DNA of 64,000 nt. It comes from Margaritifera margaritifera. Lineage: Eukaryota; Mollusca; Bivalvia; Unionida; Margaritiferidae. The number at the start of each line of letters is the position of its first letter. The stretch's first letter is position 1. The stretch spans positions 186,001 to 250,000 of the forward strand of contig JAQPZY010001184.1 of assembly GCA_029931535.1 (NCBI GenBank). Direction: 5' to 3'. Below the pieces are notes generated by a model. That model saw only the letters and a list, made by a program, of their open reading frames with translations. It was not told the DNA's origin and did no database searches. Both the position numbers and the translations under genes were made by a program. This document shows positions 1-10,841 of the stretch, piece after piece.

Positions 1-1060
1 CCAGTGGGGAATGTTTATGGGAACTAGGAGGGATTTCGGGCCTGGGAACCGGAGTTGGTAGGCCGGTCTGCAACGTCTATTATCCCTCTACTAATTTACA
101 TTGTGTCGCCTCATACAATAATAAAAATGTGTTAGCAGAAGTTCACCTTTCACCTGAGCGATTTTGATGAAGACACGATCGATCCATATCCAACACTATC
201 TACCTCTTAAACAAGACTGTGGACAAAAGTTCGACAAAAAAAAAAAAAAACGTTCAGTAGTCACTGAAAAAAAAATTGTTCCTACATTCAAAATCCTTGC
301 AAAGTGAATTGCAGAAAGTTTTTAACGACGACTTACACGTATGCGGTCAAACTAAAAAACTTCAAGTTTCAAGTTCCAGCCGAGAAAGCAGCTGTCTTCA
401 TTACGGACTTATTTGATTCAATGATAGGGGAATGGAAACGACAGTGCTAAGCTAAATATTAAGATCGTTTGACACTGTCGATGTCGCACGAGTTTGAAAT
501 TTCCTGTGTGGATCGAATTTAGTAGACTTGCAGAATTAACTTCTTCCAAAATCTTGGAAACATTCAACACGTTCAACAAATGAGCGATGAGTTTGACATA
601 AAGGATGGAAAAACCAGTCTTCACATGACACACTTTTCAGCTCCAAGTGAAGAAGACATTCGTCGCATTTTATCTACTCTTCATGCTTACCAATAATTGT
701 GTGTAGTATGTTGGACACACCAACAGATTTACGACTAAATGGATCTACGTGACTGAAAAAGTCTTGGATTCGACACTTGGAAACAAGAGGTGACTGATTA
801 TACCAAAGACATCGTATGTAACTGATGATAGAAAGAAAATATAAATTTTGTTTTTTGAAACGTACATTTGTTGCACCATGAAAGAAAAAACATGAACTGT
901 GTTATACATGTTTGTTTTTTTGTATAAAATTTCTTGCGTCATTTATGGAATCTTAGAATTCCAAACAAAACTGAGAATATACCGAAGACATTATTGTCTC
1001 TATGTCTTGATTTGTTTTGGGGGTTTTCAGTATGGATAAGATATTTTAAAGAAATTACTT
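1..1060. other. Non-coding flank, no gene seen
   Basis: AT-rich sequence with short poly-A runs (near 237 and 267). The open frames on either strand are short, lack recognisable motifs and have no splice-site context that would tie them to a gene. Confidence 0.5.
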
Positions 1061-1800
1061 TGTTTATAAGAGGATAATGCGGAAGTTATAGGGGATAGGG
1101 AAGTTAGTTTTGTTTATAAGGGGTTTACATTCTATTGTATGCCCCTTCTTTTACATCCTACACTGTGAAGTCAGTAGATGAGTCGATGGTGGTCACCCCA
1201 AACGGCGTATTGAATAGTAAATGTTGGGGTATTGGATAGTAGATAACAGGGTGATGGTCACTACAAATGGCTTGGTGGATAGTAGATAAATGGTCACTAG
1301 AAACTTCAAAAGGGGTGTTGATGGTATAGTGTGAGTGTTGGATAGCAGATAATTGGGTGCTGGATGCTAGATAAGTGGATGATGATCACTCAAAACAGTG
1401 TTTTGGATAGTAGATAACTATGCATTGGATAGTAGATAAATGGGTGCTGGATAGTAGATAACTGAGTGTTAGATACTACATCACTGGGTGTTGGATAGTA
1501 TGCAGATCCACGCATGTTAAACCTATGCACATTTTTTACGTTATATTTCCCGTTTGACCTATACATTTTTCAACATGGAGACGTGATGCTAAATTCCTGT
1601 TTGACCCCAAAGAGGCCAACACATGTTAAACCTATGGATATGTTTAACATTACATTTCCCGTTAGAGATCCTATAGCCCCTCCACCCCACTCTCTAAAAT
1701 TATTGCCTCAGTGTTAAATTCCCGTTAGAAGTCATAGAAGCCCACAATGTTTACATGGACATTTTGAACATTATATTTCCCCTTGTCCCTATAAATCCTA
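1061..1800 (+). repeat. Tandem-repeat family R1, copy 1
   Basis: From about 1195 to 1510 a unit of roughly 22-26 bases built on 'ggatagtagataa' and 'tgggtg' is repeated with drift. From 1510 to 1800 a longer unit follows, built on 'catgttaaacctatg' and 'catttcccgtt', each ending near 'agaggcc'. The leading part (1061-1150) has the 'tttgtttataagggg' motif. Related sequence occurs at 3170-3860 in the same orientation and at 22691-24110 in reverse, so this is an interspersed family with internal tandem structure. No protein is encoded. Confidence 0.7.
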
Positions 1801-3020
1801 AAATTATCGGCCCGATATTTTTTCTTTATTTTTTTCTTTCTTATCTTTTCTTTTTGTAGCTGCAAAGCTGCTCCAACCGCTTTAAAATTTTTGTATTTTA
1901 CTCGTTTTGGGGGAGTTGCAACATTGTACATTCAAAAAGCAGTCACAAAAAGATGGGGTGCATCTTGATAAGCGCTATGCGCTTATTGCAAAAGAGGTCT
2001 CTCTGACCCAGATATCACGATCCATTCATTTTGTTGAAATTTGTTTTCTAAGTTTATTTTTTGGTACTGTTCATGTTAGAGTCGTGAAATTTGATAATAG
2101 ATCCTTTTCACAATCTAGTGAATCTCTTTCTCTCTCTGTTATATACCTATACATTTTAAGATAAATTAATAAAATCGCCAAAAGTAGCTGAAACAAATTA
2201 TAAATTGCTTAACATTTCAATCTTTCTGATACGAACTTCATCTTAAGTCATAAATCTAGTTTCATTTTTTTTAACAACTGATATGCGCATCAATATCAAT
2301 TTTATGAATGAAGCGTGTGTAACAACATTCACTCGTTTTCACTACTATTACTGTTAATAACACGAGTTCTTCGACGCATGGGTTGAGCAGACACATATAT
2401 GTGATTTACAGCGATTGTGCAGTTGTAAAATTTTGCAAAATTTCGCCAGCTGAATAACTAGGAAAGTTTTTATCCAAGGCCCGGCTGATAGTGGTTTACT
2501 TGTTTCTGGCCGGACAATGTTGACTTGGCATGGGAATGACATCATTATTTTGATAGTTATTTATAGCGGGATTGTACAAATTATACGAACTCGATGATAC
2601 AGATTTGTTAAAGAGAATGCTACTCATTTCCATTTATATGTCAAGTGAGGCTGCCTCGTTTGAGAGTATGTTAATACGGGGTCAGAAATTGACAGCATCG
2701 TTTTCCTACTTTTGGGATTTGACGGTAAAATTCTGGCTTATTCTTGGGTAGAAAATTGATAGACATCTAATAAAATTAATTCATTGCCAATCCGTGTTTC
2801 ATGTTTGTGTATGTCATAATGATTTTGCCGTAGTAAAAATGCCTACGTGTAAAGAAGAACGGTATACAAATATTACAATAAAAATAGTGTCTTGTTATTT
2901 CTGCATCATGAATTTTTTTTATTTTTCAATAATCTGTAGTCTAAAATCAATAATTTTTTTTACCAGTAATAAACATTGCATTGCAGGTCATTGGAAATCA
3001 ACTCTTTGCCGTAGCCAAAA

Positions 3021-3022
<2 letters not shown>
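1801..3022. other. Non-coding AT-rich spacer
   Basis: No supported gene. There are poly-T tracts around 1819-1855 and no open frame with a recognisable domain. Confidence 0.45.

Positions 3023-3102
<80 letters not shown>
3023..3102 (+). repeat. (TC)n microsatellite
   Basis: About 80 bases of uninterrupted TC dinucleotide. It produces artificial Leu-Ser open frames that are not genes. Confidence 0.97.
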
Positions 3103-3103
<1 letters not shown>

Positions 3104-3169
3104 AGACACACACGTCAAGAGTCCGATTGCGTTTGTAAAAAGGAAGTCAATGCCTGTCTATAAATGTCT

Positions 3170-3860
3170 TGATTTATTCCTCTTTCCATCCTGTCTTTCC
3201 TCCACTGGTCAAAATTGTAGGGTTTATGAGAATAGTTAGGGATAGTAATTTTATCATTAAGGGGATGGTAGAGGGAAGAGTTTTACTTTATTTATAAAGG
3301 GACAATAGAGAGGTAAGGGGATAGGGAGGTTAATTTATGTTTTAAAGGAATTTAAATTCTATCTTTTACACCCGTTTTAATTACATTCTACTCCTGACCT
3401 ATGTTAATGAGTAACTATGAGTGCTGGTTAGTCCAAAAGGGGCGTAGGTTAGTAGGTGTAGGGGTATTGGATAGTATTGGTGGGGGTAATGTGTAGTAGG
3501 TCACTGTGTATTGGTCAGCCAAAGTGTATTTTAAATATGTTTTAACATTACGTTTCCCGTTAGAGGCCAGATAGCCCTACCATGTTAAATTCCCATTAGA
3601 GGCCAGAGTGCCCCACATATGTTAAACCTACAGCGTAATGTTAATTCTCTTTACATGCCATAGAGGCCCACACATGGTAGGTGTTGATGTGTTGGAAAGT
3701 AGATCACTGGGTGCTGGATAGTGGATCACTGGGTGCTGGATAGTAGATAACTGGGTGATGGTCAGTGAAAGTATACGTTAAACCTACGGACATTTTTAAC
3801 ATAGGATTTCCCATCTTGTCCATAGAATCCACAGACCAGTTTAACATAGGATTCCAGTTA
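3170..3860 (+). repeat. Tandem-repeat family R1, copy 2
   Basis: Same organisation as copy 1. An 'aaggggatggtagaggga' leader near 3260 is followed by 'ggatagtagat.actgggtgctgg' units around 3680-3760 and the 'catgttaaa...cccgttagaggccag' unit at 3540-3620. It is more degenerate than copy 1. Confidence 0.65.
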
Positions 3861-4234
3861 GTCGCCCAAGTGACATCCTATACTAATTGTAATTATCAAA
3901 TTTTCATTCAATAAGATTTCATTGTTACTCCGGATGTTGGGTGTTCCAATGCCAGAAAGGGCAATATGTAATACATAATTTACTATCCAACTAAACGAAG
4001 ATTTGGTTTCTGCAACACTACAAACAGCATTAGGACACAAAACATACCTCTAAGTACAGTGACATCTGCCATAGTGTAAACCTTCATATAGATATGTGTT
4101 CACAATCCACCGCAGTTTTTAAACCCATTTTCTTCATTGCACATACAAATATTACTTAAATAAAGGACACGTCTCTATTGAAGACAGAATCTCGTAGTTC
4201 CTCAGTTGTCCTTACTACACACATTTAGCTGTAA
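3861..4234. other. Unique spacer before the duplication
   Basis: No gene seen. Recognisable similarity to the second ZNFX1 locus begins at about 4235, so this stretch lies outside the duplicated unit. Confidence 0.4.
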
Positions 4235-4486
4235 TTTATTCTGAATTATATCTTAGCAAAAATGACTGATCTTCATTTCAGAAGCTGTGTAAGCATAAAA
4301 ATAATGCTAAGCTAACTCAGTGCCATCTCTACATAGAATGTGCGATCAACCTTTGCAATACTATTGGAATCAAGATACTATAATTTAAAAAAAAGAAAAA
4401 AGATCATGAATATCATAGTGAGTTATTTATTATATCGACACTGATACTCGTTCCATCTATCATTAATAATGTGTGAATTCACCCTA

Positions 4487-4496
4487 TTTATATAAA
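4487..4496 (+). promoter_or_regulatory. Putative TATA box of ZNFX1 copy A
   Basis: The string TTTATATAAA lies in a conserved block 169 bases upstream of the coding ATG. The second locus has the same box at 54144-54153 with exactly the same 169-base spacing, although surrounding bases vary. This conservation suggests a core promoter with transcription starting around 4515-4525. No clear tandem GAAANNGAAA interferon-response site was found in the conserved upstream block. Confidence 0.45.
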
Positions 4497-4590
4497 TGTT
4501 CGGTTTGTCTCCGTAAATTTACATCAAACCATACTTTGGAAAAAGCACAATGTTAGAATACATTTTTACTCGTAATATTTACGTTGTCTT

Positions 4591-4601
4591 GGTATTTCAG
4601 A
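4591..4601 (+). other. Possible 3' splice site in the ZNFX1-A leader
   Basis: 'ggtatttcag' ends at 4600, preceded by a pyrimidine-rich stretch, and the second copy keeps 'gtatttcag' at 54249-54257. If used, the coding exon starts at 4601 and the leader has at least one upstream non-coding exon. It competes with the TATA-box model, in which the leader is unspliced. Confidence 0.35.
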
Positions 4602-4655
4602 TTTATTAAGAGACGACGGATGGGTCTTTAGTTCTTGACCTTTAATGTATCGGAC

Positions 4656-7600
4656 ATGGCGGATGAAGACAATGAAGGTAGGGCAATGTACCCCATTCCA
4701 ATTTACATGATAGACCAATCTGGTAAAAACGACGAAGGTCATAATGTGAAACAAAATGAACCTAGAAGAAGTAATCAAAGCTCACATTCAAGTGATGTCC
4801 AGCGAACTTCGGAACATGGATTTAAAACACGTGGTAACATTGATTTTTCTGCCGGAAGGGGTAGAGGCCACCATGCTAGACCGCATAATGCAAGACGAAA
4901 AGAAAGAACAGAACCTAGAGATGAAAGTCAAGAAACAGACATGGTAAGGAATCCGCAGGATACTTCTATAAGTGCAGTCACACAGAATCCTGTAAAAGAC
5001 AATCAGAGACCTGGAAGCAATAGCTATTCTTACAGAAATTCACAAGGCAGGGGCTATCACGCCAGAGGACAGAGGGCAAGAAGAAATCAGAGATATGAAT
5101 CCAGAGATGAAATTCAGGAAACCGACGGAGCTACGAACCTACAGGATACATATAATGATTCACATTCGAGAGGGAGAGAAAGGGGAAGAAAAGGCTTAGG
5201 TGGAAGAGGTTTTTATCGTACAACAAGAGTGGGAGAAAGAGAACCTGAGGCGACTAACAGAATATTTCAAGATTTATCCCCACGAAGGCAGGGAAACCTG
5301 ATGTTAGAATACAAAGAAACAACAAAGTCGAGTAGAAATTCCACTGAAGAAAAACAATGCGATGGAGATGACTCGGCAAGAATTTTCGTTCGGAAAATTG
5401 GATACAAAGCCTTGAAGGACATTTTGGAAATGGAAGATGCAGAAGAACTTGTTCTTAAAGTAAACAATGTCAGAGGTGGATTTCCCGATTGCCTTAAGCA
5501 GGAGGTCTTGAAACCAGACTGGATTGTACTGATTGTCGGTATTTTCCAAAGAGCATGCTTATCTTACAAGCACACATATGTTTTAGATGCATTTCATCTA
5601 TTACATACATCGCGTTTTCTTGATAAGGTAGCAAATGTTCTTAGCGAAGTCCAATTAAAATCCAAGGAAACGAGAGGAATATGGACAGAACAGCTACAGT
5701 TTTCCAAGTTCATTGAATCATTACTTTGTGTATTGAGGAAGGAATTAGAATTGATTCCAGACTCTTTGGTGAAGTGCAACAGCATTATTGTGCACCTGAA
5801 TGAAATAGTTAAAACGTTTAATATCGCAGATCATAACACTAATATTGTGACAAAACTGCGCACGCTAGAAGAAGTGAAAAAAGCAATTCTTCAAGAAAGA
5901 GATGAAAGAGATCAAGAAGAAGCACAAAGTTTTAACAAAAAGAGACCAAACATGGAGGATTTACCCCCACCGGACAATTTTAGGGAAATTTCCATCCTCC
6001 CTGAAATGAAAGATCTTCAGTGGAACGAAAAGCCTTTCTTGAGAGCAAACAAAGCGGAGGGAAAATATAAAAATCTTGACGAATATTTGGATATTCAGTT
6101 CCGTCTTCTTCGAGAGGATTACGTAAAACCATTGCGTGATGGAATCGGTGAATACCGTCTGAATTTGAACCAGGGGATCACGTCAAAAAAGTCTCAGGGT
6201 CTTCGCTTGTACTACGATGTTAGCGTCTGTAGACCTCAGTGTTCAAGTTCAGGCCTTTTGTATATTCTTCAGTTTAATGTGAAAAGGTTTAAGAATATTA
6301 ACTGGAATTCATCTAGACGACTTCTTCACGGCTCCCTTGTTGCTTTGACACATGATAATTTTGACACAATTCTTTTCGCTACGGTTACTAATAGAGATCC
6401 GCGAGAACTTGAAAAGGGCTTCATTCAAGTTCGCTTTGAGAATCAGTTAGACAGAGTTATCAATATAACACCAAGTGAGATATTTATCATGGCTGAGACA
6501 CCGGCATACTTTGAAGCTTATAGGCACATATTGAAGGGCTTGCAGGATATTCAAATTTCGATGCCATTCCAGAAATATTTTGTAGACTGTCAAATGGAAA
6601 TTTCTCCACCAAGGTACCTGTTGGGTGGTGTGAGACTGTACGACTTCACACCCTTAATAAAGCAAACAACTGTCACCAACAACTGCACACAAATAGGGGT
6701 GTTAACTACTACGAGATGGCCAACATCCGATGAACTAGGATTGGATTCTAGTCAGTACAAAGCCCTTCAAACGGCTCTGACAAAAGAACTGGCTGTTATA
6801 CAAGGACCTCCCGGAACTGGCAAAACGTTTGTCGGTTTGAAAATTGCAGAGCTTTTGCTTCACAATCACAGCGTCTGGAAACCAAGCGATGCAATCAACC
6901 CGATGCTTGTTGTTTGCTACACAAACCATGCTTTGGATCAGTTTTTAGAAGGTGTACTCCGCTTCTGTCCCGAGGATATTGTACGAATCGGTGGAAGGTG
7001 CAACAATGAAGCCCTCAAACCTTTCGTTATTCGAGAGTTAAAAATTGAAAGACGAAAAGAACGACGAGTTCCTTCTAACATCTACCAAGCCGAGGCCCAA
7101 TGCAGACACAATCTGAAAAACCTTCGAGAAAATATTGAAGCTATCGGTATGAGACTCCAGGCATGTTTACTTGGTATTGTGAAGGTGAAGAAGTTGAAGA
7201 CAGCAATGACCGACAGCCATTTTGAGTCCCTGGAAAAAGGATTTAAGGATGATATCGACAATTGTCTTCTGTTCTGGCTCGGAGTTACATCTGCATCGGA
7301 TGCTAAAGAAGATGCGGTAGATTTGGAGGATTTACTGCAAACACGATGGAAAACTACCATTATACAGACATCAGTTTGCATGGATATGCATGAAGCGGAG
7401 AAACACGAAAATGTTTGGAGTTTGTCTCTAGTAGATAGGGTAAGGATTTATAAATTGTGGGTACAGCAAACTTTGGATGTATTAAAGAACCGTATAGAAG
7501 AATTAAAGGTAAACATGACCTCTCATACCGTTTTGTCTCATGATCTCACAGAGTTGAAAAAGATACAGTCAGAGTGCCAAAAATCGATCGTCAACGAGCA

Positions 7601-10600
7601 GATACTGAAGATGTTCTTACAGAACAAAAGCCAAAGGCAGATTAAGAGCCTCTGTGAAGTTCCTAATGATAGCCCTTTTAATCGCAAAGTTTCAATCGAA
7701 GACTGGCTATGTCTCACTGGAACAATCAAGGATGAAGCTGTGATCAAGCACGCTCTAAAGCAAATAGAACGAGAGGCGAATCTAGAAGAAACGGAAAGTG
7801 AAGGGTCAGATATCGAAGAAGACCGTGCTCTCGACGACGATGACGAAGATCTCTTTTCTGTGGAGAATACTGCATCCAACATGACTAACACACATGATCT
7901 CAAGCAAAGGTTAACAGAGGATCTTGCTTTTACGTTCTCAATCAAGAAGAAAGATGAGAATCAGTTCGATGATGCAAACAACTCTTGGCACATTGTATCA
8001 GACAAGAAGAAGGTTAAACAAAGGGTGCAAAAAATATTAAGCTCGGTTTCGTGCATGTCAGAAGCTGAGGCGGGGATGGTGACAGATATTTGGTCGCTTC
8101 CGAAAAATAAACGACATGAATTGTACAGGTATTGGCTCATTCTATACAGACAAGATCTCAAAGGAAAAGTTCGTGTCTACGAAAATGAGTACACAAGGGA
8201 AATAAACAAACTCCAAGAAGTCCACAATGATGAATGTCTGTCAATCTTGAAATCATGCAAGGTGATAGGAATGACGACAACAGGAGCTGCTAAATATAGA
8301 CATTTGATCCAATCTGTGAAACCCAAAATCATAATCGTAGAGGAGGCAGCTGAAGTTCTAGAGTCACACATAATAACAACGCTCAACCCTGAATGCCAAC
8401 ACTTGATTCTAATAGGGGACCACCAACAACTACGTCCTACGCCGTGTGTGTACGAATTGGCCAAGAAGTATCAACTGGATATTTCTTTGTTCGAGAGGCT
8501 TGTGAAGAATGGAATAAAGTGTGAGACTCTGCTTGAGCAACACCGAATGAGGCCTGAAATTTCAGTTCTTGTAAGACATATCTACCCTAATTTGATGGAT
8601 CATAGTCTTGTAAGGCAATATGGAGATGTCAAAGGGTTTGAACGAAATATTTTCTTCATCGAACACATGCAAGAAGAATCATATAATGATGAATCCAGAA
8701 GCTATTCCAGTGTGCACGAAGCCAAATTCATATCAGCACTTGCAAAGCATCTTCTTAAACAAGGCTATATGAGATCCCAAATCACGATTCTTGCTCCATA
8801 CGTTGGTCAGGTATTAACCATCAGAAGGCTTTTGCCGAAGAAGGAATTCGAGGGCCTCAGGGTTACGGCAGTCGACAATTTTCAAGGAGAAGAAAATGAT
8901 ATAATCCTTCTATCCCTGGTCAGAAGTACGAGGAACCTAACCCAAACTGAGGGTAAGAAGAACCCAATCGGATTTCTTAGCATAGATAACCGAGTCTGCG
9001 TCGCCTTGTCTAGAGCAAAGATGGGTTTCTATGTCATCGGTAATTTTCAGTTGCTGTTGAAATATAGTGACCTATGGAGGAAAATTGTGACCACGTTGCA
9101 AGGCACACATGAGATTGGATCTCATCTTTCACTTCGATGTCAAGTTCATGGGACAGCGATGAATGTTGCCTGTGAAGAAGACTTCAATGAATCGCCCGAC
9201 GGTGGTTGTAAGCTCCCATGTAATGCAGAGTTACCAAAATGCCAGCATAGGTGCAAACGATACTGTCATATTTTAGATATGGATCACAAGTCCTACAAAT
9301 GCTTTCAAACATGTAGTAACATGTGTAAAATCGGTCACAAATGCAAGAAACAATGCTTCCAAACATGTGGACAGTGTGAGGAAAAGGTAGAGAAAGTCAT
9401 TCCAATGTGTAAACACAAGGAGGTTATTCCGTGCCACAAGGATCCATTCACTTGGAAATGCAAGACACCTTGCAAAACCCCTCTAATTTGCGGCCATGCT
9501 TGCAAAGGAGTCTGCTATCTCTGTGCAGAGCGACGTTCCCACCAGGAACCATGTCTTGAGGATATAGAGATGACTTTAGGTTGTGGACATCTCGTTAAAA
9601 TCCCATGCCACAAATGTAGAGATGATATTTCCTGTTCGATGCCATGCGGAAAAGACCTTCCATGTACACATCAATGCGCAGGCACCTGTGGGGAATGTTT
9701 TGGAGGCAAGCTTCATCGTGGGTGTGATGCGAATTGTAATCGTTTTCATTCTTGTGGACATAGATGCGAATCGAAATGTAGTAGCATATGTCCACCCTGT
9801 TCAAAACGTTGCAGATTTACTTGTCCTCATGATGTGATATGCAACAAGAAGTGTGGTGAGAGGTGCACCGATTGTAATGAATCCTGTGCCATCAAATGCG
9901 AACATGGAAAATGTTCCAAATTGTGCCACGAAGCTTGCGACTTTAGATGCGATCAGCCATGTCTCAAAAAGTTGAAATGTAAACATCTTTGCAAAGGTCT
10001 TTGTGGAGAGGAATGCTTGTGCATAATTTGTGACAAGCAGACATTTTCGGACGTGTTCAATACTGGTATTACACAAGAATCTATCTTTGTTCGCCTCTCT
10101 GATTGCCGCTGCATTCTTGAAATTTCTGGCATGGACGAATGGATGAAAACAAACCGAGCAAAAGGGTTCTTCTTGCGTTGCCCCAAGTGTAGGAATTCAA
10201 TGCTTAAAAGTCGACGGTACAAAGATGCTATCAAGAAGTCCTTCTTCGCACTACACGAAGCATATAACCAGACGTATGGCACTGAATATGAGAGGCGAAT
10301 GACATTAATGGAACTTAAGTCAAAGATAGCAGAATTGTCTTCCATTGGGTGTAACGATAGCGAAAAGGAAAGATTAATATGCGGGTTAGAGACTGAGCCT
10401 CCCGCATCATTGGATTATCTTAATTCTGTAAGAAAAAGGATCCAGTATTTGTGCTGCATACTTAAGATTGAAAGATTTATTCAAATTCATATCGAGTTCA
10501 ACGCTTCTTACGGTAATATCCAAACAGCGAAGAATTCGCTCTCTAAATATCGGAACTTATTGGTTCAAGATCGGTATCGAGGCTTCCATACGGAGCAATT

Positions 10601-10841
10601 CTGGAAAGAACTTGGTCAGGAGCTACGTAGATTAGAATACCTTTTCAAGTTCGCGTATATTGAATCTCTCAGAACGAGGATTTCATTTCCTGAAGCAGTT
10701 GTCTATGAGCTACCCAAAATTTCCGCTTACTTAGATGATCCATCTAAATACGATAAAGTAAAACTTCTGTTCCAGTTTGTTTCGGCATCAGCTCTGGCTT
10801 CCGAAATTCCTATCCCACCGCTAGAATCAGTAAACCTGTAA
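4656..10841 (+). CDS. ZNFX1: ZNFX1-like SF1 RNA helicase with NFX1-type zinc fingers, copy A
   Basis: Predicted 2061-residue protein in one uninterrupted coding exon. The ATG at 4656 (context gacATGG) is chosen because the frame extends upstream only to a TTG at 4635, just after an in-frame TAG at 4629. Visible layout: an Arg-Gly-rich, probably disordered N-terminus (about 65-190, RGRG and GGRG repeats); a helical ARM-like region (about 245-420); then a Upf1-like SF1 helicase with Walker A GPPGTGKT at 717-724, motif II VEEAAE at 1228-1233, GDHQQLRP at 1254-1261, QHRMRP at 1295-1300, VDNFQGEE at 1406-1413 and VALSRAK at 1449-1455. An acidic insert (about 1043-1070) sits between motifs I and II. 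A Cys/His-rich NFX1-type zinc-finger array spans about 1493-1790, followed by a helical C-terminus. The length is slightly above vertebrate ZNFX1 (about 1.9 kb of codons). Family knowledge: vertebrate ZNFX1 binds dsRNA and triggers antiviral signalling at mitochondria, and nematode ZNFX-1 works in germ-granule small-RNA inheritance. Which role applies here is inference. All helicase motifs are intact. Confidence 0.96.
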   Translation: MADEDNEGRAMYPIPIYMIDQSGKNDEGHNVKQNEPRRSNQSSHSSDVQRTSEHGFKTRGNIDFSAGRGRGHHARPHNARRKERTEPRDESQETDMVRNPQDTSISAVTQNPVKDNQRPGSNSYSYRNSQGRGYHARGQRARRNQRYESRDEIQETDGATNLQDTYNDSHSRGRERGRKGLGGRGFYRTTRVGEREPEATNRIFQDLSPRRQGNLMLEYKETTKSSRNSTEEKQCDGDDSARIFVRKIGYKALKDILEMEDAEELVLKVNNVRGGFPDCLKQEVLKPDWIVLIVGIFQRACLSYKHTYVLDAFHLLHTSRFLDKVANVLSEVQLKSKETRGIWTEQLQFSKFIESLLCVLRKELELIPDSLVKCNSIIVHLNEIVKTFNIADHNTNIVTKLRTLEEVKKAILQERDERDQEEAQSFNKKRPNMEDLPPPDNFREISILPEMKDLQWNEKPFLRANKAEGKYKNLDEYLDIQFRLLREDYVKPLRDGIGEYRLNLNQGITSKKSQGLRLYYDVSVCRPQCSSSGLLYILQFNVKRFKNINWNSSRRLLHGSLVALTHDNFDTILFATVTNRDPRELEKGFIQVRFENQLDRVINITPSEIFIMAETPAYFEAYRHILKGLQDIQISMPFQKYFVDCQMEISPPRYLLGGVRLYDFTPLIKQTTVTNNCTQIGVLTTTRWPTSDELGLDSSQYKALQTALTKELAVIQGPPGTGKTFVGLKIAELLLHNHSVWKPSDAINPMLVVCYTNHALDQFLEGVLRFCPEDIVRIGGRCNNEALKPFVIRELKIERRKERRVPSNIYQAEAQCRHNLKNLRENIEAIGMRLQACLLGIVKVKKLKTAMTDSHFESLEKGFKDDIDNCLLFWLGVTSASDAKEDAVDLEDLLQTRWKTTIIQTSVCMDMHEAEKHENVWSLSLVDRVRIYKLWVQQTLDVLKNRIEELKVNMTSHTVLSHDLTELKKIQSECQKSIVNEQILKMFLQNKSQRQIKSLCEVPNDSPFNRKVSIEDWLCLTGTIKDEAVIKHALKQIEREANLEETESEGSDIEEDRALDDDDEDLFSVENTASNMTNTHDLKQRLTEDLAFTFSIKKKDENQFDDANNSWHIVSDKKKVKQRVQKILSSVSCMSEAEAGMVTDIWSLPKNKRHELYRYWLILYRQDLKGKVRVYENEYTREINKLQEVHNDECLSILKSCKVIGMTTTGAAKYRHLIQSVKPKIIIVEEAAEVLESHIITTLNPECQHLILIGDHQQLRPTPCVYELAKKYQLDISLFERLVKNGIKCETLLEQHRMRPEISVLVRHIYPNLMDHSLVRQYGDVKGFERNIFFIEHMQEESYNDESRSYSSVHEAKFISALAKHLLKQGYMRSQITILAPYVGQVLTIRRLLPKKEFEGLRVTAVDNFQGEENDIILLSLVRSTRNLTQTEGKKNPIGFLSIDNRVCVALSRAKMGFYVIGNFQLLLKYSDLWRKIVTTLQGTHEIGSHLSLRCQVHGTAMNVACEEDFNESPDGGCKLPCNAELPKCQHRCKRYCHILDMDHKSYKCFQTCSNMCKIGHKCKKQCFQTCGQCEEKVEKVIPMCKHKEVIPCHKDPFTWKCKTPCKTPLICGHACKGVCYLCAERRSHQEPCLEDIEMTLGCGHLVKIPCHKCRDDISCSMPCGKDLPCTHQCAGTCGECFGGKLHRGCDANCNRFHSCGHRCESKCSSICPPCSKRCRFTCPHDVICNKKCGERCTDCNESCAIKCEHGKCSKLCHEACDFRCDQPCLKKLKCKHLCKGLCGEECLCIICDKQTFSDVFNTGITQESIFVRLSDCRCILEISGMDEWMKTNRAKGFFLRCPKCRNSMLKSRRYKDAIKKSFFALHEAYNQTYGTEYERRMTLMELKSKIAELSSIGCNDSEKERLICGLETEPPASLDYLNSVRKRIQYLCCILKIERFIQIHIEFNASYGNIQTAKNSLSKYRNLLVQDRYRGFHTEQFWKELGQELRRLEYLFKFAYIESLRTRISFPEAVVYELPKISAYLDDPSKYDKVKLLFQFVSASALASEIPIPPLESVNL

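Noticed and set aside
2794..3163. Open frames rich in Leu-Ser
   Set aside because: Produced by the (TC)n microsatellite.
4235..4486. Interferon-stimulated response element upstream of ZNFX1
   Set aside because: GAAA-containing words exist, but none match GAAANNGAAA in both copies.
4635..4655. Extended ZNFX1-A start at a TTG (and at 54292 in copy B)
   Set aside because: Eukaryotic initiation is at ATG; the first in-frame ATG (4656 or 54313) has good context and is conserved, and an in-frame stop lies just upstream.
5267..10345. Many minus-strand and other-frame open frames inside ZNFX1-A (and the same in copy B)
   Set aside because: They are shadows of a strongly coding + frame, without domains or own signals.
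4656..10841. ZNFX1 copies as processed retrogenes
   Set aside because: The duplication includes the upstream promoter region and kilobases of 3' flank and has no poly-A tail at the gene end, so the second copy arose by DNA-level duplication; whether the ancestor was a retrogene cannot be told.
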